From contig CALUWH010000004.1 in the NCBI GenBank assembly GCA_944324435.1, forward strand, positions 31,208 to 95,207: a stretch of 64,000 nucleotides of DNA, in the 5' to 3' direction. The position numbers and the translations under genes are program-made. The stretch comes from Candidatus Gastranaerophilales bacterium. GTDB lineage: Bacteria > Cyanobacteriota > Vampirovibrionia > Gastranaerophilales > Gastranaerophilaceae. This document shows, piece after piece, positions 8,766 through 15,804 of the stretch (positions within the stretch are counted from its first letter, which is position 1; each line of letters starts with the position of its first letter). The notes below the pieces were generated by a model, which searched no databases, was not told the origin of the DNA, and saw only the letters and a list, made by a program, of their open reading frames with translations.

Positions 8766-9116
8766 TTAATCATTATTAAACAATGACTTCCAAAAGTTTG
8801 TTTCAGCCTCAATAGCGTTTTTTGTATTTTCCCTTCTTGCTTGAGCTTCCTTTTGTTTCTTTTTCAAAGCTTTTTCACGTTCTTTCTGCTGTTTTTTTAT
8901 AGCTTTTTGTCTTTCCTTTTGTTGTTTTTCATACTGAGCTTGTCTTGCTTCTCTTGCTTTCCTCTGAGCCTCAGCTTGAGAATTTAGCTCTTTTTCCTTT
9001 GATGTAATTGGTGAAATTAAATTATCAACAAATTTTTCAACACGTGATTCTGCAGCGTTTACTGCCATTGAAGAAGTTAAAATAGCTATTATTGCCGCTG
9101 TAAGAAACTTTTTCAT
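8766..9116 (-). CDS. Exported charged helical protein (tandem paralogue 1)
   Basis: A 116-aa protein with a signal peptide (MKKFLTAAIIAILTSSMAVNAAES, cut probably after NAA). The mature part is almost entirely Lys/Glu/Gln/Arg and predicted to be one long helix, with KKQQKER-type repeats at about residues 50-90 and a 'FWKSLFN' aromatic end. It is clearly paralogous to the next gene upstream (shared 'AAESR.E..V...SPIT.KEKE.NS'). An AAAGGA site precedes the ATG at 9116. Function unknown; likely periplasmic or outer-surface scaffold. Confidence 0.75.
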   Translation of the reverse strand: MKKFLTAAIIAILTSSMAVNAAESRVEKFVDNLISPITSKEKELNSQAEAQRKAREARQAQYEKQQKERQKAIKKQQKEREKALKKKQKEAQARRENTKNAIEAETNFWKSLFNND

Positions 9117-9130
9117 CAATTCAATCCTTT

Positions 9131-9445
9131 CTATTTCTTAATCATATTATTCCAGTAGTCTTTTTCTGCCTGGATAGCATCTTTGGTTGCTTGTCTTCTT
9201 GCTTGAGCTTCTTTTCTTTGTTGTTCCATTTTTGCTTGTCTTTCAGCCTGTTGTTTTTTATACTCAGCCTGCTTCTGCTCATTAGCCTTTTGTTGAGCTT
9301 CCATCTTAGAATTAAATTCTTTTTCTTTGTCTGTTATCGGAGAAAGTTTTTTGTTTACGTAGTTTTCTAATCTAGACTCAGCAGCTGTTGCGGCAAGCGA
9401 TGCTGTTAATGCAATAACTGCAAACATTGTAAGTAATTTTTTCAT
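9131..9445 (-). CDS. Exported charged helical protein (tandem paralogue 2)
   Basis: A 104-aa signal-peptide protein (MKKLLTMFAVIALTASLAATA) with a mature region that is one predicted amphipathic or coiled-coil helix rich in Lys, Gln and Glu. It matches its neighbour 15 nt downstream along its whole length, including the 'ESR', 'SPIT', 'KEKE' and 'EAQARR' blocks and the aromatic C-terminus, so the pair arose by tandem duplication. An AAAGGAG ribosome-binding site precedes the ATG. No family recognised. Confidence 0.75.
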   Translation of the reverse strand: MKKLLTMFAVIALTASLAATAAESRLENYVNKKLSPITDKEKEFNSKMEAQQKANEQKQAEYKKQQAERQAKMEQQRKEAQARRQATKDAIQAEKDYWNNMIKK

Positions 9446-9517
9446 TATAAAACTCCTTTCTTTTGCGTATAATGAATTTTAAAACACATTTTTTTATTTT
9501 TCAAGTATAATGAAATT

Positions 9518-10237
9518 ATGGGTGTTGAATTACTGGGTCTTAATATTGATAACTATACGTTTGAAGAAGCTATTACTACCGCAAAGGAATTAATTGACGG
9601 TCATAAGGTTTCTCAGGTTGTAACTATTAATCCTGAAATGTTTCAGACTGCTGAAAAAGACCCAAATTTTGCGAATATAATCAAAGAAGCGGAAATGGTT
9701 ATTCCTGACGGTGTCGGGGTTAAAATAGCACTAAAATTAACGGGGAAAGATGTAGCAAGAATTCCGGGAATTGATTTTGCTAAAAGACTGCTTAAAGAAG
9801 CCGCCTCCAGTGGGATTCCGGTTGCTATTGTCGGCTCAAAAGAGGAAGTGATAACAAAAGCAGTAACTAATCTTCAAAAAGAAATTAGTGGGCTAAATAT
9901 AGTGTATTACCATAATGGGTATTTTAATAACGACGAAGAAATTTATAATGAACTTAAAGCAAAATCGCCTAAACTTATTCTTGTTGCACTAGGTTCACCA
10001 AAGCAGGAGCAATTTATTTATAATGCCAAAAAGCTTCTGAACCCAGCGCTTATGATTGGAGTTGGCGGCAGCCTTGATGTTTGGTCAGGATATGTCAAAA
10101 GAGCACCTAAAATATTCCAAATTTTAGGTTTGGAGTGGTTATATAGAACAATATCTCAGCCATCCAGATTTAAGAGAATATTTCCAACGCTTCCCTTGTT
10201 TTTGATTAAGGTACTCAGCAGTAATAATAAGATATAG
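9518..10237 (+). CDS. WecG/TagA/CpsF family (GT26) glycosyltransferase
   Basis: A 239-aa glycosyltransferase of the family that adds N-acetylmannosamine(-uronic acid) to undecaprenyl-linked GlcNAc in surface-polymer synthesis. Motifs seen: 'INPEMFQTAEKDP' near residue 40, 'IPDGVGVKIA' (catalytic Asp region, about 66-75), 'VALGSPKQEQFI' and 'GVGGSLDVWSGYVKRAPK'. The C-terminal basic/aromatic region probably binds the membrane. A perfect TATAAT (9506-9511) ends 6 nt before the ATG and there is no Shine-Dalgarno, so a leaderless mRNA is predicted. It appears to head an operon with the transketolase subunit. Confidence 0.9.
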   Translation: MGVELLGLNIDNYTFEEAITTAKELIDGHKVSQVVTINPEMFQTAEKDPNFANIIKEAEMVIPDGVGVKIALKLTGKDVARIPGIDFAKRLLKEAASSGIPVAIVGSKEEVITKAVTNLQKEISGLNIVYYHNGYFNNDEEIYNELKAKSPKLILVALGSPKQEQFIYNAKKLLNPALMIGVGGSLDVWSGYVKRAPKIFQILGLEWLYRTISQPSRFKRIFPTLPLFLIKVLSSNNKI

Positions 10238-10258
10238 AGGGGTAAATAGGGGTGAAAG

Positions 10259-11092
10259 ATGTTAACTGATACAGAAAAGAACGAGCTTAAAAAATTTGCC
10301 AATGAAGTTAGAAAAAACATTGTAAAAATGGTTTACAATGCAAAATCAGGACATCCGGGAGGCTCTCTCTCTGGTGCTGATATTCTGACTGTATTGTATG
10401 AAAAATCACTTAATATCCCTAAAGACTGGGATAAATCGCCTGATTTTGATAAAAGAGACAGATTTATTTTATCAAAAGGGCATGCATCACCTCTAATGTA
10501 TTCTATTTTAGCAAACCACGGAATTATTAATAAAGATGAACTTATGACATTTAGGAAATTTAATTCCAAATTACAAGGACATCCGGCAAAAAACTACATT
10601 CCAGGAATTGAAACATCAACAGGCTCTCTTGGGCAAGGTTTGTCCGTTGGCTGCGGAATGGCTTTGGGTTTAAAATTAAATAGCAATCCTGCAAATGTCG
10701 TTGTATATCTTGGTGATGGAGAGTTACAGGAAGGTTCTTGCTGGGAAGCTTTTATGCAGGCAGCACACAGAAAACTTGATAACCTTATTGCAATAATTGA
10801 CAGAAATGGATTGCAAATAGATGGAGAAACCGAAAAAGTCATGGCACTTGATAACCTTAATGATAAATTAAGGGCGTTCAATTGGGATGTAATTGAAATT
10901 AACGGACACAATTTTGATGAAATATATTCTGCTATAGAAATGGCCAAAAAGTGCACAAAACCGTGCGCAATAATTGCTCATACAATAAAGGGCAAAGGTG
11001 TTTCATTTATGGAAAATCAGGCCTCATGGCATGGGAAAGCCCCAAATGAAGAACAGCTAAAACAAGCATTAAAGGAGCTCGGAGATGATTAA
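10259..11092 (+). CDS. Transketolase, N-terminal (ThDP-binding) subunit
   Basis: A 277-aa protein covering only the thiamine-diphosphate-binding half of transketolase. Motifs: 'SGHPGGSLSGADIL', 'LSKGHASP', 'GSLGQGLSVGCGMALG' and 'GDGELQEGSCWEA' (ThDP GDG...N motif). The pyrimidine-binding and C-terminal domains are absent and no partner gene follows; the next gene is a small unrelated protein. Split transketolases normally have the C-terminal subunit next door. The start is ATG with an AGGGGTGAAAG site, 21 nt after the GT26 gene. Confidence 0.9.
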   Translation: MLTDTEKNELKKFANEVRKNIVKMVYNAKSGHPGGSLSGADILTVLYEKSLNIPKDWDKSPDFDKRDRFILSKGHASPLMYSILANHGIINKDELMTFRKFNSKLQGHPAKNYIPGIETSTGSLGQGLSVGCGMALGLKLNSNPANVVVYLGDGELQEGSCWEAFMQAAHRKLDNLIAIIDRNGLQIDGETEKVMALDNLNDKLRAFNWDVIEINGHNFDEIYSAIEMAKKCTKPCAIIAHTIKGKGVSFMENQASWHGKAPNEEQLKQALKELGDD

Positions 11093-11291
11093 AACCTGCC
11101 CATTTTCTTCAGCTAAAGAATGTAATAAAACCTGCCCTCTATATATTTCACCAGAGGACTTGAATGAATTTGTCACAGCAAGGCTCTCCAGCATCGGCGT
11201 AATTGGGCGCACTGAAGGGGAGTGCTCGCTAAAAATGCTTGCTTTAAGCCAGAGCAGAATGGTTTTTGAAAAGACTAACACACGCGGCTAG
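11085..11291 (+). CDS. Small Cys-containing protein overlapping the transketolase gene
   Basis: A 68-aa protein whose ATG overlaps the transketolase stop by 8 nt, inside a GGAG-containing sequence, suggesting translational coupling. The N-terminus carries closely spaced cysteines (TCPFSSAKECNKTCPLY), a possible metal or Fe-S site; a fifth Cys lies in 'EGECSLKML'. No membrane segment. No family recognised. It is convergent with the next gene, only 3 nt away. Confidence 0.6.
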   Translation: MIKTCPFSSAKECNKTCPLYISPEDLNEFVTARLSSIGVIGRTEGECSLKMLALSQSRMVFEKTNTRG

Positions 11292-11294
11292 TTT

Positions 11295-11702
11295 TTATGA
11301 AAAAAATCTAAACATAAACTTTTTAAATACTGAAGAATGTTTTTTTACAGTTCTAAGGACAACACTTTCGGTTTGAACTAGGAACATTCGGGCTTTTAAT
11401 GTTTTAGGATACATTTCTTTTAGCTGAGAAGTAAATTCATCATTTAGTTGTTTGATTTTGTGGTTTCTCAGCATAGTATTTCGATTCCTCTCATAACAGG
11501 CAGGGTACATAATCCCCTTTCTTGCAGCTTCTTTTCTTGCAAGAAGGCCTCTTGTAGGATTTTCCTTACAGTCCTCAAGGTGTGAAATAGCATCTTTTGC
11601 CCAATCTACATCCCAACTTAATCTTGTATCAAGATGGGCATGGGTCCAATGAGCATTTCTCCTGATATTTTCAAATCTTGGTGCGCCGAATTCGATTTCC
11701 AT
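11295..11702 (-). CDS. Conserved-looking hypothetical protein
   Basis: A 135-aa soluble basic protein with no signal peptide or membrane segment. Trp/His-rich N-terminal part ('NAHWTHAHLDTRLSWDVDWAKDA') and a Lys/Arg-rich C-terminal half. An AAGGAG ribosome-binding site 6 nt before the ATG supports it as a gene. It stands alone between the transketolase operon and the rplA terminator. Function unknown. Confidence 0.6.
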   Translation of the reverse strand: MEIEFGAPRFENIRRNAHWTHAHLDTRLSWDVDWAKDAISHLEDCKENPTRGLLARKEAARKGIMYPACYERNRNTMLRNHKIKQLNDEFTSQLKEMYPKTLKARMFLVQTESVVLRTVKKHSSVFKKFMFRFFS

Positions 11703-11731
11703 ATTTGCTCCTTATAATACACAACAACGAT

Positions 11732-11760
11732 AAAAAAAAAGGCCAGCCCGAAGGCCAGCC
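11732..11760 (-). terminator. Strong terminator after rplA
   Basis: On the minus strand GGCTGGCC, a TTCG tetraloop and GGCTGGCC pair as an 8-bp stem with two central G-U wobbles, followed by nine T residues. It closes the nusG-rplK-rplA transcript, so rplJ and rplL, which often follow rplA, are not co-transcribed here. Confidence 0.9.
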
Positions 11761-11767
11761 GTAAATA

Positions 11768-12493
11768 TCAACCAACAATTTCTTTTACTTCTGCTTGTAA
11801 ATTTTTAGAATCAATCTTAATGCTTGGTCCCATTGTTGTAGTCAAATAGATTGACTTAACATAAGTACCTTTTGCTGCAGAAGGTTTAGCTCTAAGTACA
11901 GCATCAACTAAAGTACCATAGTTTTTAACCAAATCATCAAGAGCAAATTGAACTTTACCGATAGGACAGTGAATCATACCCTGTTTATCAGCTCTGAATT
12001 CAACTTTTCCTGCTTTAGCATCCTTAACTGCTTTTGCAATATCCAAAGTAACAGTACCTGTCTTAGGGTTTGGCATTAAGCCTTTTGGACCTAAAACTCT
12101 ACCTAATTTACCAAGCATACCCATACAGTCTGGAGTAGCAATTAATGTATCAAATTCAAACCAGCCGCCAGCGATTTTATCAATAATATCTTCTGTGCCG
12201 TAGAAATCTGCACCTGCATCCTTTGCTTCATTAACCTTAGGTCCTTTAGCAATAACGCAGACACGAACTTCTTTACCAAGACCTGCCGGTAATACAACAG
12301 TAGATCTGATTTGCTGTTCAGCGTGCTTAACTTCAATACCTAATCTCATATGACATTCAACTGTTTCGTTGAATTTAGCAACTTCTTTTGATACTTCTTG
12401 TAATTTATTAAGAGCATCACGACCGCTAGCCGGTTGAGTAAAATCTGCCAGCAATTCTTGAAGTTTCTTTTGTTTTTTAGTTATTTTTGACAT
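11768..12493 (-). CDS. rplA: 50S ribosomal protein L1
   Basis: A 241-aa L1 protein of the 50S L1 stalk, which moves deacylated tRNA at the E site and represses its own operon in bacteria where this was studied. Motifs: '[15 protein letters not shown]', '[21 protein letters not shown]' (the classic L1 signature) and '[18 protein letters not shown]' at the C-terminus. An AAAGGA site precedes the ATG, and the site directly abuts an L1-type hairpin. It is separated from rplK by 187 nt, unusually long for this pair. Confidence 0.97.
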   Translation of the reverse strand: MSKITKKQKKLQELLADFTQPASGRDALNKLQEVSKEVAKFNETVECHMRLGIEVKHAEQQIRSTVVLPAGLGKEVRVCVIAKGPKVNEAKDAGADFYGTEDIIDKIAGGWFEFDTLIATPDCMGMLGKLGRVLGPKGLMPNPKTGTVTLDIAKAVKDAKAGKVEFRADKQGMIHCPIGKVQFALDDLVKNYGTLVDAVLRAKPSAAKGTYVKSIYLTTTMGPSIKIDSKNLQAEVKEIVG

Positions 12494-12507
12494 TTCTTTA
12501 TCCTTTC

Positions 12508-12537
12508 ATGGTATTAGCGGACAACAAGTCCTTCCAT
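12508..12537 (-). promoter_or_regulatory. Putative L1-binding leader hairpin before rplA
   Basis: The minus-strand RNA reads AUGG-AA-GGAC-(5-nt loop)-GUCC-GCUAAUA-CCAU: an outer 4-bp stem, an asymmetric internal loop and an inner 4-bp stem. Loop sequence and geometry match the element before rplK while the stems differ by compensatory changes. The 3' strand ...UAAUACCA resembles the GAAAUACCACC strand of the L1 site in 23S rRNA. It ends 2 nt before the rplA Shine-Dalgarno, well placed to block translation. Confidence 0.65.
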
Positions 12538-12680
12538 TCTGTCTAGTTTCCCAAATAACCGCCTGTGCAATCAAAGATTGCTTCGCTGCATTCACTAACG
12601 TTCATTCCGCAACGGCAGTGTCGTAGTGTTTGTCCTCATTTCACCGGCTCACCGCCGCTGAATTCGGACTTCACACCGGC
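12538..12680. repeat. GC-rich insert between rplK and rplA, possible dispersed repeat
   Basis: About 140 bp that is visibly more GC-rich than its surroundings and codes no credible protein. On the minus strand it contains GCGGCGGTGAGCCGGTG-like blocks and a small hairpin GCAATC-TTT-GATTGC. Such GC-rich blocks in an AT-rich genome are typical of dispersed intergenic repeats, but only one copy is in this window, so repeat status is inference. Confidence 0.4.
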
Positions 12681-13115
12681 TTACGCATTTTCTTCTTTTA
12701 CTGTAACGCCCATAGCTCTGCAAGAGCCTTTAATCATGTTTACAGCAGCTTCCATAGAAGTAGCGTTCAAATCGTTCATTTTGATTTTAGCTATTTCTTC
12801 TAACTGAGCTCTTGTAATTTCAGCGACTTTTGTTTTATTCGGCACAGCAGAACCCTTAGGGATATTCAATGCCTTTTTAATTAAAACAGGAGCCGGTGGT
12901 GATTTAGTTACAAAAGTGAAACTTCTGTCTTCATATACATCAATAACAACAGGGATAATGTAGCCTGCTTGAGATTCAGTTCTTGCATTAAACTGTTTGC
13001 AGAAATCCATGATGTTAACACCGTGCTGACCCAATGCAGGACCAACCGGAGGTGATGGGTTTGCTTTACCTGCTTCGATTTGCAGTTTAATTTTTCCTAC
13101 TACTTTTTTTGCCAT
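12681..13115 (-). CDS. rplK: 50S ribosomal protein L11
   Basis: A 144-aa protein of the GTPase-associated centre. Motifs: '[36 protein letters not shown]' at the N-terminus (Pro-rich L11 signature, residues about 8-42) and 'GSCRAMGV' at the C-terminus. The start is ATG at 13115 with an AAAGGAG site; the longer open frame upstream only runs through the leader hairpin. It follows nusG and precedes rplA. Confidence 0.96.
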   Translation of the reverse strand: MAKKVVGKIKLQIEAGKANPSPPVGPALGQHGVNIMDFCKQFNARTESQAGYIIPVVIDVYEDRSFTFVTKSPPAPVLIKKALNIPKGSAVPNKTKVAEITRAQLEEIAKIKMNDLNATSMEAAVNMIKGSCRAMGVTVKEENA

Positions 13116-13130
13116 TTTGAGTTCTCCTTT

Positions 13131-13162
13131 CGTGGTACTAACGGGGGGCATCCCCTTCCACG
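13131..13162 (-). promoter_or_regulatory. Putative L1-binding leader hairpin before rplK
   Basis: Minus-strand RNA CGUGG-AA-GGGG-AUGC-CCCC-CGUUAGUA-CCACG: outer 5-bp stem, internal loop, inner 4-bp stem. It shares the AA / (C/G)NUARUA internal loop with the element before rplA, with different base pairs in both stems. The GGUGG...UACCACC-like frame matches the 23S rRNA L1 site. It ends just upstream of the rplK AAAGGAG site. A separate 7-bp hairpin (GGAGAAT/ATTCTCC) lies at 13203-13222. Confidence 0.7.
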
Positions 13163-13235
13163 TTATTTGTGTTGTTTTATTAGCTGAGGCAAGTGAATAA
13201 TTGGAGAATAGGAACATTCTCCTTTCATTTACCCC

Positions 13236-13847
13236 TTATAATTTTTGAATTTGTTTATATTCAAGCTCAACCGGAGTTTCACGACCAAAGATTGAAACCA
13301 TTGCTCTGAGTTTTGCTTTATCAGGATAAACTTCCGTGATATCACCAACAAACTCGGCAAACGGACCGGATATAATTCTAACTTTTTCGCCAACTTTAAT
13401 ATCCATTTCAATTTTCTGGGTTTGGGCTGTTGAGCGGTGAATAATCTTTTTAATTTCACTGTCTTTTGCAGGGATAGGTTTCTTTGCAGAACCAACAAAC
13501 TTTGTAACCCCTGCTGTATGACGGACAACATACCAGCTGTCTTCGTCCATAATCATTTCAACAAGGACATAGCCCGGGAAGATTTTTTCTTCTTTTTCCT
13601 GCTTTCTTCCGCCTTTAATCTGGGTAATAGTCTTTTGAGGAACTTCTACTCTAAAGATTTTATCAGCCATGTTCATGTATTCAATACGTTTTTCAAGGTT
13701 GTTTTTTACCTTGTTTTCATAGCCGGAATAAGTGTGTACTATGTACCAGCGCTTTTGATTCTTCTTGTCTGAAGTTTTATGATTCTCAGTTTCCTGAGTT
13801 TCTTCCATCTGTTCTTCATTTACAATGTTTTCGTCTTTTTCACTCAT
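13236..13847 (-). CDS. nusG: Transcription termination/antitermination protein NusG
   Basis: A 203-aa NusG. After an acidic N-terminal extension of about 32 residues comes the NGN domain ('RWYIVHTYSGYENKVKNNLEKRI', about 33-55; 'FPGYVLVEM'; 'VRHTAGVTKFVG') and a C-terminal KOW domain ('VGEKVRIISGPFAEFVGDI', about 152-170). It binds RNA polymerase and links it to Rho or ribosomes. It sits between secE and rplK, the classic order. Confidence 0.96.
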   Translation of the reverse strand: MSEKDENIVNEEQMEETQETENHKTSDKKNQKRWYIVHTYSGYENKVKNNLEKRIEYMNMADKIFRVEVPQKTITQIKGGRKQEKEEKIFPGYVLVEMIMDEDSWYVVRHTAGVTKFVGSAKKPIPAKDSEIKKIIHRSTAQTQKIEMDIKVGEKVRIISGPFAEFVGDITEVYPDKAKLRAMVSIFGRETPVELEYKQIQKL

Positions 13848-13886
13848 TATTCTTACCCTTTATGGTTTTATGCGGTTACCGGTTAA

Positions 13887-14087
13887 TTATAATTTAGATA
13901 ATAGTGCATTGAATATAATATCCACAATATAAATAAAGACAGTGAATATAAAAACAATTGCAACAACAAAGAATGTTTCCACAACGACCTGATGTTTTTC
14001 GGGCCATGTAATTTTGCCCCATTCAGTTCTTACGCCTTTAAAATAAGTTATGATATTTTTCTTTGCTGTTTCTATAGTATCGTTCAT
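13887..14087 (-). CDS. secE: Preprotein translocase subunit SecE
   Basis: A 66-aa single-span SecE. The amphipathic helix carries the family phrase 'VRTEWGKITWPEKHQVV' (residues 19-35) and is followed by one membrane segment (TFFVVAIVFIFTVFIYIVDIIF). This is the short form without the extra N-terminal helices of E. coli. It lies between tRNA-Trp and nusG on the same strand, the standard arrangement. Confidence 0.95.
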   Translation of the reverse strand: MNDTIETAKKNIITYFKGVRTEWGKITWPEKHQVVVETFFVVAIVFIFTVFIYIVDIIFNALLSKL

Positions 14088-14114
14088 TATAAATAACCTT
14101 TATTTTTCATAAAT

Positions 14115-14187
14115 CGCGCCCTGAAGGACTCGAACCCTCGACATCCGGTTTTGGAGACCGACGTTCTACCAACTGAACTAAGGACGC
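14115..14187 (-). tRNA. tRNA-Trp (CCA anticodon)
   Basis: The minus strand folds as a 73-nt cloverleaf: acceptor GCGTCCT paired with AGGGCGC, D-loop TTAGTTCAGTTGGTAGAA, anticodon stem-loop with CCA in GGTCTCCAAAACC, and T-loop GGTTCGAGTCC. The discriminator base is G as expected for Trp, and the 3' CCA is not encoded. Its place between rpmG and secE is a common bacterial arrangement. Confidence 0.95.
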
Positions 14188-14190
14188 TTA

Positions 14191-14256
14191 GTTAGTGACG
14201 TGACTAGTGAATGGTGAACAGAACTCTACTCACTATTCACTAGTCACCGTTCACTG
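14191..14256. repeat. Long imperfect inverted repeat of TAGTGA-type units
   Basis: Left arm 14194-14217 and right arm about 14230-14256 pair over some 18-24 bp around CACTAGTCAC, with few mismatches, separated by about 12 bp. Both arms are built of short GTGA/AGTGA/GGTGAAC units. It fills the whole gap between tRNA-Trp and rpmG. Similar sequences occur as dispersed intergenic palindromes in many bacteria; here it could also act as a transcript-processing hairpin. Confidence 0.6.
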
Positions 14257-14424
14257 TTACTTTGTTTCCTTGTGAGTTGTGTGTTTTTTGCAAGTCGGAC
14301 AATATTTGCTTAATTCCATTCTGTCCTTAGTGTTCTTTTTGTTTTTAACTGTTGTATAGTTTCTTTCCTTACAGTCTTCGCAAGCTAGAACTACCATTCT
14401 GTCATTTTTACCTTTGATACCCAT
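14257..14424 (-). CDS. rpmG: 50S ribosomal protein L33
   Basis: A 55-aa L33. It reads [18 protein letters not shown], then '[37 protein letters not shown]'-type sequence, with two CxxC pairs (CEDC and CPTC) forming the zinc-ribbon version of L33. An AAAGGA site precedes the ATG at 14424. It heads the rpmG-tRNA-secE-nusG cluster. Confidence 0.95.
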   Translation of the reverse strand: MGIKGKNDRMVVLACEDCKERNYTTVKNKKNTKDRMELSKYCPTCKKHTTHKETK

Positions 14425-14457
14425 GTTTGTATTCCTTTATTTTCCTTGTTGTTATTG

Positions 14458-14503
14458 CTATTTTAAACCTATTTAAAATAGAATGTGAATTTAACACATT
14501 CTA
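14458..14503. promoter_or_regulatory. Two adjoining perfect dyads upstream of rpmG
   Basis: Dyad 1 has arms CTATTTTAAA (14458-14467) and TTTAAAATAG (14472-14481); dyad 2 has arms TAGAATGTG (14479-14487) and CACATTCTA (14495-14503). They overlap by 3 bp and lie 34-79 bp upstream of the rpmG start. They could be operators or leader hairpins. The remainder of the 14425-14745 gap is AT-rich and holds only the methyltransferase promoter. Confidence 0.45.
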
Positions 14504-14664
14504 ATAAAATCGGCGTATGAGTTTATGTTATTATAAACATTTTGAAATTGCAAATAAATTATGAAGTTTTTTTAATATTTAGATGACAGGTCTAAGGACT
14601 CTGCATATCGTTGAAACAAGGGACAACAGTAGATATGTGAGAATTTTGTATTTGCCGGTATAAT

Positions 14665-14693
14665 TTGATTTTATCAATTTTGTTAAATATAAT
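14665..14693 (+). promoter_or_regulatory. Promoter of the restriction-modification operon
   Basis: TTGATT (14665-14670), exactly 17 bp, then a perfect TATAAT (14688-14693). The predicted transcription start is near 14700, about 46 nt before the GTG start codon of the first methyltransferase. The upstream ATG codons in the same frame would therefore be untranscribed or at the very 5' end. Confidence 0.7.
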
Positions 14694-14745
14694 AGAAATG
14701 GAGAATAGCTTAAATTTGCAAGGACTAATAGCAAAGGAGAGGTAT

Positions 14746-15798
14746 GTGAAGCAGCAGTTAAATGTATTAGATCTTTTTTGCGGTGCAGGTGGTTTATCCT
14801 GCGGTTTTGAGCAAGCCGGCTTTAATATAATACTAGGTATTGACAATGATGCTGCAGCACTGGATACATTTCAATATAATCATAAAGATTCGCAAATTCT
14901 ATGCAGCGATATTACTCAAATTTCGTACAAAGATATAAAAGAGAGCATTGGCAATAAACAGATTGATGTAATTATAGGCGGACCGCCCTGTCAAGGGTTT
15001 TCTCTATCCGGACCTCGGAATTTCAATGATCCCAGAAATAAATTATATCTAAGTTTTATCAGATTGGTTGAAGAAATCAAGCCCGGAGCTTTTGTCATAG
15101 AAAACGTTCCAGGGCTGGTATCTCTATTTGGAGGTGAAGTTAAAAATAATATAGTAAAAAGTTTTGCAGATATGGGGTATCGTGTAGCATATAAAATATT
15201 GTGTGCTGCCGATTACGGAGTCCCTCAAAATCGTAAAAGAGTTATTTTTGTAGGCATTTTGAACGGGAATAAGGACTTCGATTATCCTAAAGCTGAAAAT
15301 AATATTGTAACCTGCGAAATGGCGTTATCAGACTTACCGCCTTTAACAGAGAGTTTAGGAGAAGAATTGCAAGATTATACGACTCCGGCACAAAATAAAT
15401 ATCAGTCTGTTATGCGCAAAAATTCTCAAAAAGTTAAAAATCATATAGCCGCCCGACATTCTGATAAAGTGCAGCATATTATATCGTTAGTTCCTGACGG
15501 CGGAAACTACAAGAATTTACCGGACAAATACAAGTCAACAAGGAATTTTCATGTTGCCTGGACAAGATTTAACAGTTCGCTGCCGGCACCTACGATTGAC
15601 ACCGGACACAGACACCATTTCCATTATAAATATAATCGAGTTCCGACTGTAAGAGAATGTGCAAGACTGCAGTCTTTTCCCGATAACTTTGTTTTTTGCG
15701 GCAGCAAAACCCAGCAGTTCCGCCAGGTTGGAAATGCTGTTCCGCCGCTTTTAGCTCAAAAAGTCGCAGAACAGCTTCGTAAAGAGATGGGAGTGTAA
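14746..15798 (+). CDS. DNA (cytosine-5) methyltransferase, first of two
   Basis: A 350-aa m5C methyltransferase with all main motifs: I 'DLFCGAGG' (about residues 8-15), IV 'GGPPCQGFS' with the catalytic Cys, VI 'FVIENV', VIII 'PQNRKRV', IX 'RECARLQSFPD' and X 'QVGNAVPP'. I chose GTG at 14746 because an AAAGGAG site lies 6 nt upstream and the promoter start point excludes earlier codons. It is 6 nt ahead of the putative endonuclease and modifies host DNA to protect it from that enzyme. Confidence 0.93.
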   Translation: MKQQLNVLDLFCGAGGLSCGFEQAGFNIILGIDNDAAALDTFQYNHKDSQILCSDITQISYKDIKESIGNKQIDVIIGGPPCQGFSLSGPRNFNDPRNKLYLSFIRLVEEIKPGAFVIENVPGLVSLFGGEVKNNIVKSFADMGYRVAYKILCAADYGVPQNRKRVIFVGILNGNKDFDYPKAENNIVTCEMALSDLPPLTESLGEELQDYTTPAQNKYQSVMRKNSQKVKNHIAARHSDKVQHIISLVPDGGNYKNLPDKYKSTRNFHVAWTRFNSSLPAPTIDTGHRHHFHYKYNRVPTVRECARLQSFPDNFVFCGSKTQQFRQVGNAVPPLLAQKVAEQLRKEMGV

Positions 15799-15804
15799 GC
15801 TAAA

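Noticed and set aside
12565..12807. Plus-strand 80-codon ORF over the GC-rich insert
   Set aside because: It runs antisense into rplK and lacks a ribosome-binding site; it only reflects the high GC of the insert.
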